Positions 22,837 to 25,288 of a stretch of 25,288 bases of DNA are shown here, one piece after another. The stretch is from F1-60-MAGs149 sp037133755 (GTDB lineage Bacteria; Actinomycetota; Thermoleophilia; Gaiellales; F1-60-MAGs149). The notes under the pieces were generated by a model. The model did no database searches and was not told the origin of the DNA. It saw only the letters and a list, made by a program, of their open reading frames with translations. The stretch spans positions 1-25,288 of the forward strand of contig JBAXNN010000019.1 in assembly GCA_037133755.1 (NCBI GenBank), in the 5' to 3' direction. Made by a program: the position numbers and the translations under genes. Every line of letters begins with the position of its first letter. The stretch's first letter is position 1.

Positions 22837-23721
22837 CTACTCCAAGAGCCCGCGGGCCAGCACCAGAAACGCGTCGGCCGGTGCCGACAGCGGCGTGTCG
22901 CGACGGTAGACGGCGGCCACGGGGCGGCGCATCTGCGGCGTGTTGAGCAGGTGCAGTTCGACGAGCGTGCCGTCCTCGAGACCCCACGAAATGGCGGTGC
23001 GTGGCAGCAGGGAGATGCCGAGGCCCTCGGCAACCATCTGTGCTGCCGCCTCCGAGTTGTCCATCTCCAGAAAGGCTCGCGGCTGCAGGCGTGCGCGCTG
23101 GAAGAGCGTGAGGGCGATGTCGGCGAACGACGACCGGCGGTCGAAGAGCACGAGGCGCTCGGCCGCCATCTGCTCGATCGTCACGGTGCCACGCTGCGCG
23201 AGGCGATGGCCGCGGGCGCAGACGAGCACGAGCTCGTCCTCGAAGACGCGCTCGGTGACGAGCTCGGGATGCGAGAGCTCGCGGATCAGCGCGATCTGCA
23301 CCTCGTCGCGGACGACCATGTCGAGGACCTCGTCAGAGTGGCCGCCACGTACCGAGATCTCGATCAGCGGATTGGCCGCTTCGAGCTCGCGCAGCAGGCC
23401 CGGCAGGAGGTACGTGGAAATCGCGGGCGGAGCGCCGATCGTCAGGGCGCCGCCGCTGGCAGCAGTCAGATCGCCGACGAGACGGGCGCCCTCAACGAAC
23501 GTCTCGAGCGTGCGCTCGGCGTACGGGAGGAACGCGCGCCCCGCCGCGGTCAGCCGCATGCCACGTCGCGAACGCAGAAACAGTGGGCCACCAACCTCTC
23601 GCTCGAGCCGTTGCAGGCGCGCCGTGAGCGCAGGCTGCGTCAGGAACAACTCGGCCGCGACCGGGCCGAGATTGCCGGTGCGTGCCACGCGAACGAACGC
23701 TTCTAACTGTCCGGAATCCAT
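22837..23721 (-). CDS. LysR-family transcriptional regulator
   Basis: This 294-aa protein is of standard LTTR length. The N-terminal winged helix-turn-helix (about residues 3-60) contains GNLGPVAAELFLTQPALTARLQRLEREV-GG and PLFLRSRRGMRLTAAG. A substrate-binding domain with two Rossmann-like lobes follows (about 90-290, starting GALTIGAPPAISTYLLPGLL). It is divergent from isocitrate lyase, 118 bp apart. A T-N11-A operator overlaps its own TATAAT box, so it likely represses itself and controls isocitrate lyase. The inducer is unknown. Its stop is 38 bp from the start of the acylation operon, on the same strand, so read-through into that operon is possible. Confidence 0.92.
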   Translation of the reverse strand: MDSGQLEAFVRVARTGNLGPVAAELFLTQPALTARLQRLEREVGGPLFLRSRRGMRLTAAGRAFLPYAERTLETFVEGARLVGDLTAASGGALTIGAPPAISTYLLPGLLRELEAANPLIEISVRGGHSDEVLDMVVRDEVQIALIRELSHPELVTERVFEDELVLVCARGHRLAQRGTVTIEQMAAERLVLFDRRSSFADIALTLFQRARLQPRAFLEMDNSEAAAQMVAEGLGISLLPRTAISWGLEDGTLVELHLLNTPQMRRPVAAVYRRDTPLSAPADAFLVLARGLLE

Positions 23722-23722
23722 C

Positions 23723-23745
23723 TTCGATCAATTATATCTATCGAA
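23723..23745. promoter_or_regulatory. LysR-type operator TTCGAT-N11-ATCGAA
   Basis: This is a perfect 6-bp inverted repeat with an 11-bp spacer, the classic LTTR box (T-N11-A). A third half-site TTCGAT lies at 23758-23763. The box starts 2 bp from the LysR start codon. Confidence 0.75.
23731..23736 (-). promoter_or_regulatory. -10 box TATAAT of the LysR gene
   Basis: A perfect TATAAT on the minus strand lies 9 nt before ATG 23721 and wholly inside the spacer of the LysR operator. Binding of the regulator would block its own promoter. Confidence 0.65.
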
Positions 23746-23762
23746 ATACGTGTTAACTTCGA

Positions 23763-23792
23763 TTCGACCTTATGGAAGGCGACGCGTACAGT
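23763..23792 (+). promoter_or_regulatory. Candidate promoter of isocitrate lyase
   Basis: TTCGAC (23763-23768), an 18-nt spacer and TACAGT (23787-23792) give a plausible sigma-70-type promoter. It lies just downstream of the LysR half-sites and about 48 nt before the start codon. Neither hexamer is a perfect match. Confidence 0.35.
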
Positions 23793-23825
23793 CCCCAATC
23801 ACATTCCGGACAGGCGTCCGTTACC

Positions 23826-23830
23826 GGAGG
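23826..23830 (+). promoter_or_regulatory. Ribosome binding site deciding the TTG start of aceA
   Basis: GGAGG lies 9 nt before TTG 23840. No ATG or GTG in frame nearby has such a site. Confidence 0.8.
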
Positions 23831-23839
23831 TTCACCCCT

Positions 23840-25129
23840 TTGAGCAGTTCCCCCACCCGCGCACAGCAGATCGCAGACCTGGAAAAGGCCTGGAGCACGG
23901 ATCCCCGTTGGCAGAACATCGAGCGCGTCTACACCGCCGAAGAGGTCGTGTCGCTCCGCGGCTCGATCGTCCAGCAGCACACGCTCGCCGAGCACGGTGC
24001 GGCGAAGCTGTGGGACCTCGTCAACACCGAGCATCACGTCCACGCCCTCGGTGCCCTGACGGGCGGCCAGGCTGTGCAGATGGTCAAGGCCGGCCTCAAG
24101 GCGATCTACCTGTCCGGCTGGCAGGTCGCTGCCGACGGCAACCTCGCCGCCGACGTCTACCCCGATCAGTCGCTCTACCCGGCCAACTCGGTCCCGGCGA
24201 TGGTGCGCCGCCTCAACAACGCGCTGACGCGCGCCGACCAGATCACGTGGTCCGAGGGCGACGAGTCGATCGACTGGTACGCCCCGATCGTCGCGGACGC
24301 CGAGGCCGGCTTCGGCGGCTCGCTCAACGTCTACGAGCTGATGAAGGGCATGATCGAGGCCGGTGCCTCGGGCGTGCACTTCGAGGACCAGCTCGCGTCG
24401 GAGAAGAAGTGCGGTCACCTCGGCGGCAAGGTGCTGGTCCCGACCAGCCAGTTCGTCCGCACGCTGTCGGCCGCGCGTCTGGCTGCCGACGTGGCTAACG
24501 TGCCCACGCTGATCGTGGCCCGCACCGACGCACTCGCCGCGACCCTGATGACGTCAGACGTCGACGATCGCGACAAGGAGTTCTGCACGGGTGAACGTAC
24601 GCCCGAGGGCTACTTCTACGTGACCGGCGGCATCGACTCCGCGATCGCCCGCGGCCTGGCCTACGCTCCATACGCTGATCTGATCTGGTGCGAGACCGGC
24701 ACGCCGGACATCGACGAGGCGCGCACGTTCGCCGAGGCGATCCACGCGGAGTTCCCCGGCAAGCTCCTCGCCTACAACTGCTCGCCGTCGTTCAACTGGA
24801 AGCGCGCGCTCTCCGACGAGGAGATCGCCAAGTTCCAGCACGAGCTCGGCGAGCTTGGCTACAAGTTCCAGTTCATCACCCTGGCCGGCTTCCACGCGCT
24901 CAACGCGTCGATGTTCGAGCTCGCCAAGGGCTACGCCGAGAGCGGTATGTCCGCCTACGTCGCCCTCCAGGAGAGCGAGTTCGGCATGGAGGACCAGGGC
25001 TACACCGCGACGCGCCATCAGCGCGAGGTCGGTGCGGGCTACTTCGATCTCATCTCCACCATCGCGTCGGCCGGAGCCAGCTCCACCTTGGCCCTCAAGG
25101 GGTCCACGGAGGAAGAGCAGTTCCACTAG
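23840..25129 (+). CDS. aceA: Isocitrate lyase
   Basis: This 429-aa enzyme cleaves isocitrate to glyoxylate and succinate, the first step of the glyoxylate shunt, and lets cells grow on acetate or fatty acids. The signature loop KKCGHLGGK has the catalytic Cys191. Other family blocks are LSGWQVAADGN, the metal-site region VADAEAGFGG, GVHFEDQ, VARTDA, WCETGTPD and LAYNCSPSFNW. The TTG start at 23840 is chosen because a GGAGG ribosome site (23826-23830) lies 9 nt upstream and the protein then has normal length. The open frame extending far upstream is antisense to the LysR gene and is rejected. Malate synthase is not in the window. It is probably controlled by the divergent LysR protein. Confidence 0.97.
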   Translation: MSSSPTRAQQIADLEKAWSTDPRWQNIERVYTAEEVVSLRGSIVQQHTLAEHGAAKLWDLVNTEHHVHALGALTGGQAVQMVKAGLKAIYLSGWQVAADGNLAADVYPDQSLYPANSVPAMVRRLNNALTRADQITWSEGDESIDWYAPIVADAEAGFGGSLNVYELMKGMIEAGASGVHFEDQLASEKKCGHLGGKVLVPTSQFVRTLSAARLAADVANVPTLIVARTDALAATLMTSDVDDRDKEFCTGERTPEGYFYVTGGIDSAIARGLAYAPYADLIWCETGTPDIDEARTFAEAIHAEFPGKLLAYNCSPSFNWKRALSDEEIAKFQHELGELGYKFQFITLAGFHALNASMFELAKGYAESGMSAYVALQESEFGMEDQGYTATRHQREVGAGYFDLISTIASAGASSTLALKGSTEEEQFH

Positions 25130-25141
25130 GTCGATCACCCC

Positions 25142-25182
25142 GGCGGGGATCACGGCGGCTGCTGGCCATCGTGATCCCCGCC
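25142..25182 (+). terminator. Hairpin after aceA, 13-bp stem
   Basis: GGCGGGGATCACG and CGTGATCCCCGCC pair perfectly around a 15-nt loop, starting 12 nt after the aceA stop. No T-run follows at once, but the stem is very strong. Confidence 0.65.
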
Positions 25183-25195
25183 GTCCCCACCTCGG

Positions 25196-25219
25196 GACCT
25201 GGATCACGTGATCCGGGTC
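25196..25219. terminator. Second hairpin after aceA, 12-bp arms with T-rich tail
   Basis: GACCTGGATCAC faces GTGATCCGGGTC with one G-T wobble. The centre is the palindrome GGATCACGTGATCC. It is followed by CTTTCGCATTT, so it resembles an intrinsic terminator more than the first hairpin does. Confidence 0.55.
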
Positions 25220-25233
25220 CTTTCGCATTTCTG

Positions 25234-25288
25234 GGGTCAAGTTGGGCCCGGACCCAGATTGACCGTTTTCGGGTCAAGTTGGGCCCGG
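25234..25288. repeat. Start of a 37-nt-period direct repeat, cut by the window end
   Basis: GGGTCAAGTTGGGCCCGG is at 25234-25251 and again, exactly, at 25271-25288. Within the first unit GGTCAAGTTGGG (25235-25246) pairs with CCCAGATTGACC (25253-25264) apart from one mismatch and one wobble, so the unit is also a hairpin. It may be a REP-like intergenic element. The number of units is unknown. Confidence 0.55.

Noticed and set aside
22940..23839. Upstream extension of the isocitrate lyase frame
   Set aside because: It runs antisense through the LysR gene and its Ser/Arg-rich translation is not part of isocitrate lyase. GGAGG and TTG at 23840 give the normal length.

Overview
The window is GC-rich DNA with dense, mostly head-to-tail genes, GTG/TTG starts and several apparently leaderless starts. 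This fits an actinomycetotal chromosome. A Thermoleophilia/Solirubrobacterales-like host is a guess that only a phylogeny of the housekeeping gene (isocitrate lyase) could settle. I see no rRNA, tRNA, CRISPR array, transposase or phage gene.

The left 14.7 kb is a biosynthetic cluster for a ribosomally made, modified peptide (RiPP) of the proteusin/NHLP type. A minus-strand operon runs from 14703 down to 2852: two near-identical precursor peptides with nitrile-hydratase-like leaders, a GG cleavage site and 30-residue Ser/Cys-rich cores; a third leader-like protein with no core; a fused ocin-ThiF/YcaO cyclodehydratase; a SagB-type FMN azoline dehydrogenase; a cytochrome P450; and a three-part exporter (HlyD-like adaptor, C39 peptidase-ABC protein, second ABC protein). 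Gene junctions are 4-nt or 1-nt overlaps or gaps of at most 10 bp from the core-less protein onward. Converging on this operon, with stop codons back to back, is a stand-alone LanM-type dehydratase domain without a cyclase. The predicted chemistry is azoline then azole formation on Cys/Ser/Thr, dehydration of other Ser/Thr, P450 oxidation, leader removal after GG, and export. The combination of YcaO + SagB + P450 + cyclase-less LanM dehydratase on NHLP precursors is the most interesting thing here. A degenerate HAD-like protein is divergent from the dehydratase.

The middle (14955-18432) holds a DHA2-type MFS exporter and, divergently, a secreted TAP-like serine peptidase. Both could serve the RiPP (export/immunity, processing), but the sequence does not prove it.

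The region 18429-22798 (minus strand) is a compact six-gene operon that looks like a Dlt/AlgIJ-type envelope acylation machine: an unrecognised 211-aa protein, an acyl carrier protein, an MBOAT acyltransferase, a 51-aa single-pass protein ending in ...PIYANY (compare DltX, whose C-terminal Tyr carries the acyl group), and two tandem membrane-anchored SGNH/DltD-like proteins. No DltA-like adenylating enzyme is present.

The right end carries a LysR regulator divergent from isocitrate lyase (glyoxylate shunt). A perfect T-N11-A operator overlaps the LysR promoter. The window ends in strong hairpins and the beginning of a 37-nt-period repeat cut by the window edge.
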